Assembly: GCF_900143535.1 (NCBI RefSeq)
Contig: NZ_FRFA01000003.1
Coordinates: 1 to 64,000, forward strand
DNA: 64,000 nt
Reading direction: 5' to 3'
From: Tateyamaria sp. Alg231-49
GTDB lineage: Bacteria > Pseudomonadota > Alphaproteobacteria > Rhodobacterales > Rhodobacteraceae
The notes under the pieces were generated by a model that worked only from the letters and a program-made list of their open reading frames with translations, did no database searches and had not been told where the DNA came from. Position 1 is the first letter of the stretch. Every line of letters starts with the position of its first letter. Shown here piece after piece: positions 9,389 to 18,751 of the stretch. A program made the position numbers and the translations under genes.

Positions 9389-10147
9389 ATGAAGGTGCTT
9401 GTGCCCGTCAAACGCGTGATCGACTACAACGTGAAAGTGCGCGTCAAAGCGGACGGATCGGGTGTTGATCTCGCCAATGTGAAAATGTCGATGAACCCCT
9501 TCGACGAGATTGCCGTTGAACAGGCCATCCGGTTGAAAGAAGCCGGCCAGGCCGAAGAGATCATTGCGGTCTCTGTTGGTGTCAAGCAAGCGCAGGAAAC
9601 ACTGCGTACTGCACTTGCCATGGGCGCGGACCGTGCGATCCTCGTCATCGCAGCGGATGACGTTCACACCGACATCGAGCCTTTGACCGTTGCCAAGGTC
9701 CTTAAGGGTGTGATCGACGAAGAGCAGCCGGGCCTCGTGCTCTGCGGCAAGCAAGCGATCGACAACGACATGAACGCGACCGGCCAGATGCTGGCAGCAC
9801 TCATGGGTTGGAGTCAGGCGACTTTTGCCTCCGAAGTAGAGATTGCCGCCGACAAGGCGAAAGTGACACGCGAAGTGGATGGCGGTTTGCAAACCATCGA
9901 GGTGAGCATGCCCACGGTCATCACCGTTGACCTGCGCCTGAACGAGCCGCGTTATGCGTCGCTGCCCAATATCATGAAAGCCAAGAAAAAGCCGCTGGAT
10001 GAAAAGACAGCTGCCGATTACGGCGTTGATGCAGCCCCCCGCCTTACAATCGTGAAAACCACTGAGCCCGAGGCGCGCGCCGCAGGGATCAAGGTGGGTT
10101 CGGTCGACGAGCTCGTCGAGAAACTCAAAGAAGCGGGAGCAGTGTAA
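9389..10147 (+). CDS. etfB: Electron transfer flavoprotein beta subunit
   Basis: A 252-residue ETF beta subunit. [20 protein letters not shown] at the start and the [22 protein letters not shown]-like recognition region near residue 185-210 ([13 protein letters not shown]) are family hallmarks; this loop docks acyl-CoA dehydrogenases. It binds AMP and, with EtfA, carries electrons from dehydrogenases to ETF:ubiquinone oxidoreductase. Ribosome site AGAGGAA. Its stop overlaps the etfA start by one base (TAATG). Confidence 0.96.
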   Translation: MKVLVPVKRVIDYNVKVRVKADGSGVDLANVKMSMNPFDEIAVEQAIRLKEAGQAEEIIAVSVGVKQAQETLRTALAMGADRAILVIAADDVHTDIEPLTVAKVLKGVIDEEQPGLVLCGKQAIDNDMNATGQMLAALMGWSQATFASEVEIAADKAKVTREVDGGLQTIEVSMPTVITVDLRLNEPRYASLPNIMKAKKKPLDEKTAADYGVDAAPRLTIVKTTEPEARAAGIKVGSVDELVEKLKEAGAV

Positions 10148-11073
10148 TGGCAGTCCTACTACTTGCAGAGATCAATGACGGCGAACTGGCGATGGACGCC
10201 ACGGCCAAAGCGGTCACGGCTGCAACGTCGCTTGGTGACGTTGTGGTGCTGGCGGCGGGTGCGACCTGTGCCGCTGCCGCTGCCGAAGCAGCGACCATTG
10301 CGGGCGTGTCCAAAGTGCTGTGCGCAGAGGATGCAGTCTACGGCAAGCGCCTTGCTGAGCCAGTGGCTGATCTGATCGTGTCGCTGGCAGGCGACTATGA
10401 CCATGTCGTCGCCCCGGCCACGACTGACGCCAAGAATGTTATGCCTCGCGTTGCAGCCCTGCTCGACGCTATGGTCATCTCAGATGCAACGGCCGTGATC
10501 GACGCCAACACGTTCGAACGACCAATCTATGCGGGCAATGCGATCCAAACAGTACAATCCGGAGATGGAAAGAAGGTCATCACCTTCCGCACATCCACAT
10601 TTGATGCCGCAGAAACCGGTGGATCGGCTTCTGTCGAAAACATCGCTGCTGCCGCTGATCCGGCACTGTCGTCTTGGGTTGGAGACAAAGTCGCAGCAAG
10701 CGATCGTCCCGAACTGACGTCAGCCGGTGTGGTTGTGTCCGGTGGGCGCGGCGTTGGCTCCGAAGACGACTTTGCTCTGATCGAGAAACTGGCAGACAAG
10801 CTTGGCGCTGCTGTCGGTGCATCCCGTGCGGCGGTCGACTCTGGTTATGCGCCAAACGATTGGCAAGTGGGTCAAACCGGCAAGGTTGTGGCACCTGATC
10901 TATATGTTGCCGTTGGCATTTCCGGTGCGATCCAGCACCTTGCCGGCATGAAAGACAGCAAGATCATCGTCGCAATCAACAAGGACGAAGAAGCCCCGAT
11001 TTTCCAGGTGGCGGACTATGGTCTGGTTGCGGACTTGTTTTCGGCAGTCCCAGAGATGATCGAAAAGCTGTAA
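10147..11073 (+). CDS. etfA: Electron transfer flavoprotein alpha subunit
   Basis: A 308-residue ETF alpha subunit. The C-terminal FAD domain is clear: SGGRGVGS near residue 197, [22 protein letters not shown] near 225 (quoted in part), and [14 protein letters not shown] near 257. Translation is coupled to etfB. A strong terminator follows at 11093. The pair is the expected electron acceptor for the Mcd dehydrogenase encoded 12 kb away. Confidence 0.96.
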   Translation: MAVLLLAEINDGELAMDATAKAVTAATSLGDVVVLAAGATCAAAAAEAATIAGVSKVLCAEDAVYGKRLAEPVADLIVSLAGDYDHVVAPATTDAKNVMPRVAALLDAMVISDATAVIDANTFERPIYAGNAIQTVQSGDGKKVITFRTSTFDAAETGGSASVENIAAAADPALSSWVGDKVAASDRPELTSAGVVVSGGRGVGSEDDFALIEKLADKLGAAVGASRAAVDSGYAPNDWQVGQTGKVVAPDLYVAVGISGAIQHLAGMKDSKIIVAINKDEEAPIFQVADYGLVADLFSAVPEMIEKL

Positions 11074-11092
11074 TCACAGCCAAATCACCAGA

Positions 11093-11127
11093 AAAAGGCT
11101 CGCAGCAAAACTGCTGCGGGCCTTTTG
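11093..11127 (+). terminator. Rho-independent terminator of etfBA
   Basis: A stem of about 14 pairs, AAAAGGCTCGCAGCA against TGCTGCGGGCCTTTT, with the loop AAAC and one G-U pair. It ends in TTTT on the plus strand and AAAAA flanks the other side, so it may work for both etfA and the convergent downstream gene. Confidence 0.85.
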
Positions 11128-11131
11128 CATT

Positions 11132-11953
11132 CTACAGAACTGATTGCAGAGTCGGCTTGAGCGCCATTGCAATTTCGCTGTGCACCGAGGGGCCAAGCAT
11201 TTTGGAGGCCGCGGGCACATCCATCTCTGACAATACCATTTCATTGATGCTCATCGCCATGGCCTCTTGCGAGGCGACGACTTCGACGTAATGCGTCGCG
11301 AGCGACGCCACCTCTTCCAGCATTGCGCGGTTCACAAAGGCAGGTTCCGCGTCAAGGTTACAATCGGCGTCTTCCGGCGACATATCGCTCGCCCAGAGAA
11401 GAATGGACTTACCCTGTATCTGACTGAGAACCAGTCGCATGCGGGCAACCCATGCAGAGCGGAGTTCGTCCAGCACGGTTTCGAACCGCTCTGGCGAGAT
11501 CGTAATCAACCGCTGCAACATATGATTGGTAAAGTTGAACTCTGCGAAATCCACGTCGCGGTAAATCGCGCGCAACAAGGCCGAGGCATCCACGAAACGG
11601 TCATTGCGACGGGGATGGACGCGGTAAAACCGATTGGACATGTTGCGCGGGCTGGTAATCTGAATGACAGTGGCCGCCGCCTTGGTTGTGACGTCTCGCA
11701 GAAACGGGTCGGTGGCAAAGACATCGACCCCACCGTTCAAACTGCCAAAGTTTACGCAGGTAGTTCCCAACTCTGCCTCCAGCACATCTGGAAACGGCGT
11801 CTGTATGAACTTGCCATAGGTTGTTGTCCCGCCAAAGAACGCGACAAACGGATCGCTCAATGACCGGCGCGGCCCTCGGAACAGAATCTTTGAATGACCG
11901 TAACGACACGGCAGATAATCGAGCCCTCCCGGACTCAACGCTTGATAACTCAT
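11132..11953 (-). CDS. DUF6473-like protein of unknown function
   Basis: A 273-residue soluble protein with ATG at 11953 (MSYQALSPGGLDYLPCRYG). Recognisable local features are FRGPRR, FFGGTTTYGKF and NFGSLNGGVDVF, which I associate with the roseobacter family DUF6473; this name is from memory and tentative. No catalytic motif is evident. The upstream frame stays open to 12283 but the longer N-terminus lacks a plausible start and runs into the hbd promoter region. It is convergent with etfA. Confidence 0.7.
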   Translation of the reverse strand: MSYQALSPGGLDYLPCRYGHSKILFRGPRRSLSDPFVAFFGGTTTYGKFIQTPFPDVLEAELGTTCVNFGSLNGGVDVFATDPFLRDVTTKAAATVIQITSPRNMSNRFYRVHPRRNDRFVDASALLRAIYRDVDFAEFNFTNHMLQRLITISPERFETVLDELRSAWVARMRLVLSQIQGKSILLWASDMSPEDADCNLDAEPAFVNRAMLEEVASLATHYVEVVASQEAMAMSINEMVLSEMDVPAASKMLGPSVHSEIAMALKPTLQSVL

Positions 11954-12124
11954 GAAACCCACTCTCAAAAATTTACCCGTTTGCAGGTTCGCACACCGGG
12001 CTTGCCAATTCCCTAATGGAATATGACGAAATTTAAGTATGCTAAGATTTCCTTGCCAACTGCCCCGGCCTTGCCCCGAGCCACCGCCTGCCACTATGGT
12101 ACCGCGTTGAACAGAGAGGCAGTC

Positions 12125-13000
12125 ATGGACATAAAAACCGTTGGAATCGTAGGCGCTGGTCAGATGGGCAATGGAATTGCGCACGTCATGTCGCTTTCTG
12201 GGTATGACGTGATGCTGAATGACGTGTCCAAAGACGCTGTTCAGGCGGGATTGGCCGTGATTGACCGAAATCTCGAACGGCAAGTGAGCCGGGAAAAGAT
12301 CACCGCCGACGAAAAAGCGATGGCGATGGCAAGAATATCACCTGTGCTGGCGCTGCCTGATTTGGGTCAGTGCGATTTGGTGATCGAGGCGGCAACTGAA
12401 CGGGAAACAGTCAAACAGGCTATCTTTGAAGATCTCGTTCCACATCTGAAACCAAACACCATTCTCACTTCAAACACATCGTCCATATCGATCACACGAC
12501 TGGCAAGCCGAACAGACCGGCCCGAGAAGTTCATGGGATTTCACTTCATGAACCCTGTGCCTGTAATGAAACTGGTCGAGTTGATCCGGGGTATCGCCAC
12601 TGACGCCGAAACTTTTGAGGCCTGCAAAGCCGTTGTCGACAAGCTTGGCAAGACAGCGGCCACGGCCGAAGATTTTCCAGCGTTTATCGTGAACCGCATC
12701 CTTATGCCCATGATAAACGAAGCGGTTTATACCCTCTATGAAGGGGTCGGGTCCGTGTCGTCCATCGACTCGTCCTTGAAACTGGGTGCGAACCACCCGA
12801 TGGGTCCTCTGGAACTGGCCGATTTCATCGGGTTGGACACGTGCCTTGCGATTATGAACGTCCTGCACGACGGGCTGGCAGATACGAAATACCGCCCCTG
12901 CCCCCTTTTGACGAAATATGTTGAGGCCGGGTGGTTGGGACGCAAAACGCAGCGCGGGTTCTACGATTATAGGGGTGAAGTTCCCGTCCCGACCCGCTAG
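12125..13000 (+). CDS. 3-hydroxybutyryl-CoA dehydrogenase
   Basis: A 291-residue NAD(P)-dependent 3-hydroxyacyl-CoA dehydrogenase. The dinucleotide motif GAGQMGNGIA is at residues 9-18, the catalytic His is in GFHFMNPVPVMKLVE (near 139), and NHPMGPLELADFIGLD closes the C-terminal domain. It oxidises or forms 3-hydroxybutyryl-CoA in butanoate, PHB or ethylmalonyl-CoA metabolism. Start chosen at ATG 12125 with AGAGG upstream; an earlier in-frame start at 12023 adds an unrelated tail. Confidence 0.93.
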   Translation: MDIKTVGIVGAGQMGNGIAHVMSLSGYDVMLNDVSKDAVQAGLAVIDRNLERQVSREKITADEKAMAMARISPVLALPDLGQCDLVIEAATERETVKQAIFEDLVPHLKPNTILTSNTSSISITRLASRTDRPEKFMGFHFMNPVPVMKLVELIRGIATDAETFEACKAVVDKLGKTAATAEDFPAFIVNRILMPMINEAVYTLYEGVGSVSSIDSSLKLGANHPMGPLELADFIGLDTCLAIMNVLHDGLADTKYRPCPLLTKYVEAGWLGRKTQRGFYDYRGEVPVPTR

Positions 13001-13022
13001 GCGCGTTTACTGTGCCGGAAAA

Positions 13023-13051
13023 CGGCTGGGAAATTCGACATTTCCCGGCCG
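13023..13051. terminator. Hairpin between convergent genes
   Basis: CGGCTGGGAAAT and ATTTCCCGGCCG form a 12-pair stem with one G-U pair and the loop TCGAC, between hbd and the convergent acyltransferase gene. There is no T-run on either side, so it is a weak intrinsic terminator or an mRNA end-stabilising hairpin. Confidence 0.55.
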
Positions 13052-13062
13052 CGCGGTCAACC

Positions 13063-13974
13063 TTAGTCTTTCAATGCAAGTGTATGGGCGCGCAACCAAG
13101 CCATGAAACCGCGCGGGTCGTCTTTCCACTTTTCCACGTCTTCTTGCGGCAAGGGATGTCCGACAACTGGGCCCTGCGGCTTGTTGCAGGCATGGACAAT
13201 TTCATGCAACAGCAAGCCCTGGCGCAACATCGGCGAGACCTGATTGGCAATCTGATAAGCCCGGCTGTTCTGCCCAACGAATTTCATCGGCACCACAGTG
13301 GCACCCGACCGACGGATCAACTGCGCCGTGAACACGGCCCATTCGCCTTCAACCGCATCGCCCCACCAAGTCTCTGACGCAGCCACACCGCCAGACGGGA
13401 ACAGCGCCACAACGCCGCCCTCCTTCAGATGCGCCATTGCCTTGGCGCGCATTTCCACACCCTTGCGCTGTGCGTCTTCGTCATGGGGAAATGGCACCGG
13501 GATCATGTAACTACCCGCAACCTCATCAATCGCTGTCAGCAAAGAGCGTGTCAGGATTCGGTAGTCTGGACGTACCCGGCCGATCAGGTCAGCAAAAATC
13601 ATACCGTCGACCATCCCGTGGGGATGATTTGCCACAACGATCACGGGGCCCGTTTTGGGAATACGGTCCAACTGCTCGCGCGGGGTCGTCAACTCAATCC
13701 CCATCACGTCTAACGCGGCGCGCCAGAACGCCTGACCAGTAGGAGCGCCCTTCTTCTCGAATTTCCGGATGAGGCGCAGGATGGTCAGCTTGCCGGTAAA
13801 AGCCTCCATCACGCGAATAAAGCTGGCTTTCCAGGGGTCTTCAAAGGTTGAGGCGTAGGACAGGCTCCTTCGGTCATACTTAGCAAAGCTGACCTTTTCA
13901 GGTTCTGAACCTCCGATCATATTTTGCGTGCTGTCGACCAAGGGTTTGCCACCTCTTTTGACCTGCCAATCCAT
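13063..13974 (-). CDS. Lysophospholipid acyltransferase family protein
   Basis: A 303-residue PlsC-like acyltransferase. The HX4D-type motif appears as NHPHGMVDG near residue 116, followed by a LFPSGGVA block near 193 that matches the FPEGTRS-type motif of the family. It probably acylates a lysophospholipid or related lipid at the inner membrane face. ATG at 13974 (MDWQVKRGGKPL). It lies 12 bases upstream of no partner on its own side; the HPr gene is upstream by 12 bases, so it may be the last gene of the PTS operon. Confidence 0.85.
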   Translation of the reverse strand: MDWQVKRGGKPLVDSTQNMIGGSEPEKVSFAKYDRRSLSYASTFEDPWKASFIRVMEAFTGKLTILRLIRKFEKKGAPTGQAFWRAALDVMGIELTTPREQLDRIPKTGPVIVVANHPHGMVDGMIFADLIGRVRPDYRILTRSLLTAIDEVAGSYMIPVPFPHDEDAQRKGVEMRAKAMAHLKEGGVVALFPSGGVAASETWWGDAVEGEWAVFTAQLIRRSGATVVPMKFVGQNSRAYQIANQVSPMLRQGLLLHEIVHACNKPQGPVVGHPLPQEDVEKWKDDPRGFMAWLRAHTLALKD

Positions 13975-13986
13975 GGCGGACCGGCC

Positions 13987-14256
13987 TTAGGCCTCTTCCC
14001 CAAACTTGTCCGCCACGAGGGCAGCGAGCGCCTCGGCCAGAGCATCAGCATCCGGACCTGAGGTTTCAACGTCAATAAAACTTCCAATCGGCGCTGCCAA
14101 CATCAAAAGGCCCATAATACTGTCCCCTGATGCAGACATGCCATCTTTGCTGACCGTCGCGCGCGCATCAAACGCCTCGACCACCTCAACCAGTTTCGCA
14201 GAGGCCCGGGCATGCAAGCCCTTGATATTCACTATTTCCAGCTTGGCTTGGGTCAT
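13987..14256 (-). CDS. HPr-family phosphocarrier protein
   Basis: An 89-residue HPr. The phosphorylated histidine is His15 in IKGLHARASAKL, and a Ser46 equivalent is in SGDSIMGLL, the site used by HPr kinase. This fits the presence of a short hprK four genes upstream. It lies three bases after the EIIA gene. Because no sugar-specific EIIBC is encoded here, it should work in regulation (nitrogen/carbon signalling PTS) rather than sugar uptake. Confidence 0.93.
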   Translation of the reverse strand: MTQAKLEIVNIKGLHARASAKLVEVVEAFDARATVSKDGMSASGDSIMGLLMLAAPIGSFIDVETSGPDADALAEALAALVADKFGEEA

Positions 14257-14259
14257 AAT

Positions 14260-14655
14260 TTATGTGTCTGCACTTATGTTTTGGCTGTCGATGTACTTTT
14301 TTCCAGCATCCAAGGCCAACCGCACAGCATCCGCGACCTCCAGTTGGCGGCTTTTGGCGAGTTTGATAAGCATTGGCAAGTTTGCACCATAAAGGATGCG
14401 GCGGTTCTGTGGACGACAGGCCAGCAGGCTCAGGTTTGACGGCGATCCGCCAAAAAGGTCTGTCACGACCACGACACCATCACCAGTATCAACGGAATCG
14501 GCGGCCTTGCAGATCTCCAGTTCTTTATCGTCTCTGTTGTGATCGGATTCTATGGTGATCGCGCGCATGCCGGGTTGGCGCCCAACGACATGTTCGATGG
14601 CACGTAGATATTCGCCCGCAAGGCCCCCATGGGCCACGATCACGATGCCGATCAA
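14260..14655 (-). CDS. Mannose-type PTS EIIA domain protein
   Basis: A 131-residue stand-alone EIIA of the mannose family. The phosphorylated histidine is His9 in [11 protein letters not shown], and [14 protein letters not shown] near residue 63 is the typical second block. In alphaproteobacteria this orphan EIIA takes phosphate from HPr and signals; no EIIB/C/D partners are present. It is packed three bases after rapZ. Confidence 0.92.
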   Translation of the reverse strand: MIGIVIVAHGGLAGEYLRAIEHVVGRQPGMRAITIESDHNRDDKELEICKAADSVDTGDGVVVVTDLFGGSPSNLSLLACRPQNRRILYGANLPMLIKLAKSRQLEVADAVRLALDAGKKYIDSQNISADT

Positions 14656-14658
14656 GCT

Positions 14659-15546
14659 TCAAACCTCTTTGCGTTTATGGCGATCCAGTTCGCGGTGGCG
14701 AATAGACACCTGCCAGCCCGCCTCTGCAAGGGTTGCACCCAAGGTTTCGGCCATTGCGACGGAACGGTGTTGCCCGCCCGTGCAACCCAAGGCAACCGAT
14801 AGGTGCGATTTTCCCTCAGCCAGATAGGCCGGCAGCAGCCAAAACATCATCTCACACAGCTTTGACTCAAATTCGGCTGCGCGCGGATCAGTCCAGATGT
14901 GATCGCGTACTGCAGCATCCTGCCCGGTGTTGGAACGCAGGGATGGTTCCCAAAACGGGTTTTTGAGAAATCGACAATCAAAGACCATATCGACCGATCG
15001 TGGGAGGCCGCGTTTGTAGCTGAAACTCTGCACTGAAACGGCCAATTGGCTGTGATCCCCTTTAGAAAACCAGTGCTCAACTTCGGCACGCAATTGATGG
15101 ACATTCAGATCAGACGTGTCGATCAGGATATCTGCGCCAGACTTCAACGGCTCAAGCAGCGCCATTTCGCGCTGAATGCCTGCCTCCACCTGATCCGCTT
15201 CTGCCAAGGGATGGCGTCGTCGTGTCTCAGAAAACCGTTTCAGCAATACGTCTGTGTTGCAGTCAAGGTAAACAAGCTCTGGCACAAGCCCCGGGACAGC
15301 AGAAATCAGACCAAGGGCGTCCATTACCGAACTCACCGAGAAGTCGCGGTTGCGAGGATCTATCCCCAATGCGACTGGTTTATCCGGGATCGGGTTTTCG
15401 AGCAGGGCTGGGATCAGGCGCAAGGGCATGTTGTCTATGGCCTCATAGCCCAGATCTTCAAGAGCGCGAATTGCGCTGGACCGGCCAGATCCGGCAGGGC
15501 CGGTCACCAATACAAGGCGGCGTGCATCTGGATTGGCTGTGGTCAT
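14659..15546 (-). CDS. rapZ: RNase adapter protein RapZ / nucleotide-binding protein
   Basis: A 295-residue P-loop protein. Walker A is GPAGSGRSS (16-24), [10 protein letters not shown] near 39 and the C-terminal [10 protein letters not shown] (near 251) are the family marks. In E. coli RapZ controls glmS small RNAs; in alphaproteobacteria its role is less clear. The ATG overlaps the hprK stop in ATGA, so translation is coupled. An upstream extension of the frame overlaps hprK and is unlikely to be used. Confidence 0.93.
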   Translation of the reverse strand: MTTANPDARRLVLVTGPAGSGRSSAIRALEDLGYEAIDNMPLRLIPALLENPIPDKPVALGIDPRNRDFSVSSVMDALGLISAVPGLVPELVYLDCNTDVLLKRFSETRRRHPLAEADQVEAGIQREMALLEPLKSGADILIDTSDLNVHQLRAEVEHWFSKGDHSQLAVSVQSFSYKRGLPRSVDMVFDCRFLKNPFWEPSLRSNTGQDAAVRDHIWTDPRAAEFESKLCEMMFWLLPAYLAEGKSHLSVALGCTGGQHRSVAMAETLGATLAEAGWQVSIRHRELDRHKRKEV

Positions 15547-15968
15547 GACGGTTCTGCTCGCCCTTCTTTGAGGCACTGAAAGATCGCCGCGGGCCACGCG
15601 GCGCTGGCCACACTGTGCAGGCAAGGCCGCTCCAAACCAAGTAGAGTGACGGAATGACGGTGCGGCAGACGGTCACGTTCATGCTGATCGAGATCAACGG
15701 CAAGCGTGATTTCGACCTCCGTCGTATCTGCTTGCAACAGTCCGACCCCACGCGCTTCTATCAAACCTTTAATCGACGCCGGAGCGGACGCCCAAAGCCC
15801 CTCGTCACGACGCGCAAGTTCGGTCTGATCGTCCGAGATGAGCGTGCAGCCAAACGCCATAAGCTGCAATCCGAGCGAGGATTTTCCGCTGCCCGACCCA
15901 CCCATGATCAACAGGCCGCGCCCATTCAGTGCGACAGACGTGGCATGTATGAGCATGTGTTCGGCCAT
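15543..15968 (-). CDS. hprK: Short HPr kinase/phosphorylase
   Basis: A 141-residue protein covering only the catalytic domain of HprK; Gram-positive enzymes are about 310 residues with an extra N-terminal domain. Walker A is GGSGSGKS at 23-30, followed by LISDDQTEL near 44 that carries the acidic residues of the capping region. It should phosphorylate HPr at Ser46, and that serine is present in the neighbouring HPr. It sits between chvG and rapZ as in other alphaproteobacteria. Confidence 0.9.
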   Translation of the reverse strand: MAEHMLIHATSVALNGRGLLIMGGSGSGKSSLGLQLMAFGCTLISDDQTELARRDEGLWASAPASIKGLIEARGVGLLQADTTEVEITLAVDLDQHERDRLPHRHSVTLLGLERPCLHSVASAAWPAAIFQCLKEGRAEPS

Positions 15969-15974
15969 CGCCGA

Positions 15975-17672
15975 TCAGACCGGCAAACCCACGACAAAGC
16001 GCGCACCAAGCGGCTCAGAGGTAATGTCGGCATCTGTCGGGCGAATGTTTTCGGCCCAGATCACACCGCCATGCGCCTCGACAATTTGTTTGGAGATCGC
16101 CAGTCCTAGACCGGAGTTGTTTCCAAAGTGCTCGTCGGGACGCTGCGAATAAAAGCGTTTGAAGATCTTGGTGAGGGCCTGATCCGGAATACCTGGCCCC
16201 GTATCTTCGACAACAACCAACACGCGGTTTTCGCGTTTGCGGGCCCAAATGCGAATGGCGTCGCCATCTTCGCAAAACGAAATCGCATTGGTGATCAGGT
16301 TAACAAACACCTGAGCCAGACGCGCTTCGAGCCCCTGTACTTCGATCGGCGTCGCCGGCAGATCAGAGATAAATTCAATCCCCTTGCCGCGTGCGTCTTC
16401 ACCCAGGTACTCGCTCAAGTTTCCAAGCATATTGAGCAGGTTAAATGGTTCTTCTTCTTCTTTAACCAGCTCGCTGTCCAAACGCGACGCATTGGAAATA
16501 TCGCTGACCAGGCGATCAAGGCGACGCACGTCATGATCAATCACATCAAGCAATTTCTCGCGCTGATCTTCTCGCTTTACCATGCGCAAAGTTCCAACGG
16601 CCGAGCGGAGAGACGCCAGCGGGTTCTTGATCTCGTGGGCCACGTCGGCCGCAAACTGTTCGTTGCCGTCGATGCGGTTGTAGAGCGCCGCAATCATGCC
16701 ACGCAGTGCGCCGGATAGGCGTCCGATTTCGTCAGGACGGGCCGTCAGGTCGGGGATACGAATGCGGCCAGGGTTAACTTTGCGCGCATTCTTGTCGCGA
16801 CCAAGTTCAGCCGCAGTCGCAAGGTCGGACAGGGGGTTTGCGATTGTGGAGGCGAGCACGAGGCTGAGGCCAATCGAAACCAGCGTAGCTATAACGAACA
16901 TCTGCAAAACGCGTTCACGTTCGCTGCGCACCATTGCGTCAATCTCACCCGAGGCACTGGTCAACGCGACCACACCAACGGCCGTGCCACCCTGCTCGAT
17001 CGGTGTCACAACACTGAACAAAGCGCCGCCTGCGCCATCAAGCGCCTCGCTGACTTGCGTTTCACCGCTCAAAGACCGGGCAACGAGCGGGCGCAACTGT
17101 TCTTCAATCGCCGGCGGTGCCGTCGGCTCAGATGCAAAGGGCCCCGAGATCGTGTTCCACAGCCAACTTAGCCCATCGGTCAAAAGAGCCATTTCGTCAC
17201 CGGCTTCGGGCTCAAGTCGACCCGAATAAAGCGTGCCCTGGTTTTGAGCAATCAGCGTGTTGGCAGTGTCAAAAACGAAGACCTCGTGGCCGCGACGTAA
17301 ATCCAGTTCGGCAAGGGTCGCCTTCACATCAACCCCATCGCCAGTGGCAAGGTTGACAGGCGCGCCAGCAGGCAACTGCGCTTCAACAACGTCAGCAACC
17401 AGTTGAGCCTGCGCCACAAGCGCTGCAATGCGCTGCACCGCAAGGCTGTCGCGGGTCGAGTTGAGGTAAAGGATGCCCGCAACGAGAACGTTAAGGGCGA
17501 TCAGGTTGAAGGTGATGATCTTGCGTGCCAACGGCGAGCCGCGCAGCGAAATAATGCTGCGCCGCGCGCGGTCATCACGCAATTCGGAAGAGGCTGCCGT
17601 TTCCGGTGCAACCCAGTCTTCCCCAAGCACGACGTCCCCGTCGTGCGATGGTGGGGTTCTCATGTCTCGCAA
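15975..17672 (-). CDS. chvG: Sensor histidine kinase ChvG
   Basis: A 565-residue membrane kinase of the ChvG/ExoS type. It has a cytoplasmic N-terminus with DVVLGEDWVAPE, a first membrane helix at about 50-71, a periplasmic sensing domain to about 255, a second helix at about 256-278, HAMP, then the H-box VAHEIKNPLASLRSA with His346 and the N/G boxes (NLITNAISF, DTGPGIP, GLGLAIS). It senses envelope or acid stress and phosphorylates ChvI. The start is TTG 17672 with GGGGA at good spacing; ATG 17663 is the alternative. Confidence 0.93.
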   Translation of the reverse strand: MRDMRTPPSHDGDVVLGEDWVAPETAASSELRDDRARRSIISLRGSPLARKIITFNLIALNVLVAGILYLNSTRDSLAVQRIAALVAQAQLVADVVEAQLPAGAPVNLATGDGVDVKATLAELDLRRGHEVFVFDTANTLIAQNQGTLYSGRLEPEAGDEMALLTDGLSWLWNTISGPFASEPTAPPAIEEQLRPLVARSLSGETQVSEALDGAGGALFSVVTPIEQGGTAVGVVALTSASGEIDAMVRSERERVLQMFVIATLVSIGLSLVLASTIANPLSDLATAAELGRDKNARKVNPGRIRIPDLTARPDEIGRLSGALRGMIAALYNRIDGNEQFAADVAHEIKNPLASLRSAVGTLRMVKREDQREKLLDVIDHDVRRLDRLVSDISNASRLDSELVKEEEEPFNLLNMLGNLSEYLGEDARGKGIEFISDLPATPIEVQGLEARLAQVFVNLITNAISFCEDGDAIRIWARKRENRVLVVVEDTGPGIPDQALTKIFKRFYSQRPDEHFGNNSGLGLAISKQIVEAHGGVIWAENIRPTDADITSEPLGARFVVGLPV

Positions 17673-17707
17673 GAACGTCCCCTCAGCCTATGCCAATTCT
17701 GGCGGCT

Positions 17708-18409
17708 TTACTCTTCGTTGTAACGATAGCCGATGCCGTAAAGCGTCTCAATCGCGGAAAACTCGTCATCAGCACTGCGCATCTTCTTGCGCAGACGCTT
17801 GATGTGGCTGTCGATGGTGCGATCATCCACGTAGACTTGGTCGTCATAAGCGACGTCCATCAACTGATCGCGCGACTTTACAAACCCCGGACGCTGAGCA
17901 AGTGCTTGCAACAGCAGGAACTCCGTGACCGTCAGCGACACGTCTTTGCCCTTCCAGGCGACTGCGTGGCGCAGCGGGTCCATCCGCAAATCACCACGTT
18001 CCATCACCTTGGTTTCTTCGGTGTCACCGACAATATCACCAGCAACAGCATCTTGGCGACGCAGCAGCGCGCGAATACGTTCAACCAGAAGACGCTGAGA
18101 AAACGGTTTCTTGACGTAATCGTCCGCGCCCATCCGAAGGCCGAGAACTTCATCAATCTCATCGTCCTTGGAGGTGAGGAAAATCACCGGCATCGTCGTC
18201 TTCTGACGCAGACGCTGCAACAAATCCATGCCATCCATGCGTGGCATCTTAATATCCAGAACCGCCATATCTGGCAGACGCTTGTTAAAGGCATCCAGTG
18301 CGGCCTGCCCGTCATTATACGTCTCGACCTCAAAACCTTCGGCTTCAAGAGTCATCGATACCGACGTCAGGATATTCCTGTCGTCGTCCACCAATGCAAT
18401 TTTTGACAT
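17708..18409 (-). CDS. chvI: Response regulator ChvI
   Basis: A 233-residue OmpR-type regulator. The receiver has the acidic pair at D8-D9, phospho-acceptor Asp52 in VLDIKMP, and Lys101 in DDYVKKPF; the C-terminal winged helix ends [14 protein letters not shown]…GYRYN. It is the partner of the adjacent ChvG (35 bases apart). Together with pckA on the other strand this is a strongly conserved alphaproteobacterial arrangement, fitting control of central metabolism and envelope genes. Confidence 0.95.
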   Translation of the reverse strand: MSKIALVDDDRNILTSVSMTLEAEGFEVETYNDGQAALDAFNKRLPDMAVLDIKMPRMDGMDLLQRLRQKTTMPVIFLTSKDDEIDEVLGLRMGADDYVKKPFSQRLLVERIRALLRRQDAVAGDIVGDTEETKVMERGDLRMDPLRHAVAWKGKDVSLTVTEFLLLQALAQRPGFVKSRDQLMDVAYDDQVYVDDRTIDSHIKRLRKKMRSADDEFSAIETLYGIGYRYNEE

Positions 18410-18751
18410 TGCCCGTTATCCTTGTGCTGCTCTTTATTATGTTTTTTTGCCATTCTTCCGGTTTTGGCCTTTCGAATCAATCAATAACTACGAATCAGTG
18501 TCCAAAAGTACCCGTACTGTCGCCAGAAAATGGTTAGGAATGGCTAAATTGCCGCACATTCCACTTATGCGACCCGCCTGACCCACACTGTTTGCGCAAC
18601 CTTGGGCCATGATGGCGCTAACTCCTCCAAGGTGACTGTTCACCTTTGGAATCTGCATGTTAAGACCCTGAGACAGCGGCCTACCGGCCTTGCCGGACCC
18701 TAGGCCACCCTCTGAAACGCAACGCCTCAGCGCGACATCAGGAGCACTCAC
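18410..18751. other. Divergent control region between chvI and pckA
   Basis: A 342-base noncoding stretch with promoters for both genes. I could not define convincing -35/-10 pairs. It is AT-rich on the chvI side (18430-18500). No ORF with a plausible ribosome site is seen. Confidence 0.55.

Noticed and set aside
17606-18406. 266-codon plus-strand ORF
   Set aside because: It is antisense to chvI, whose receiver and winged-helix motifs are unequivocal.
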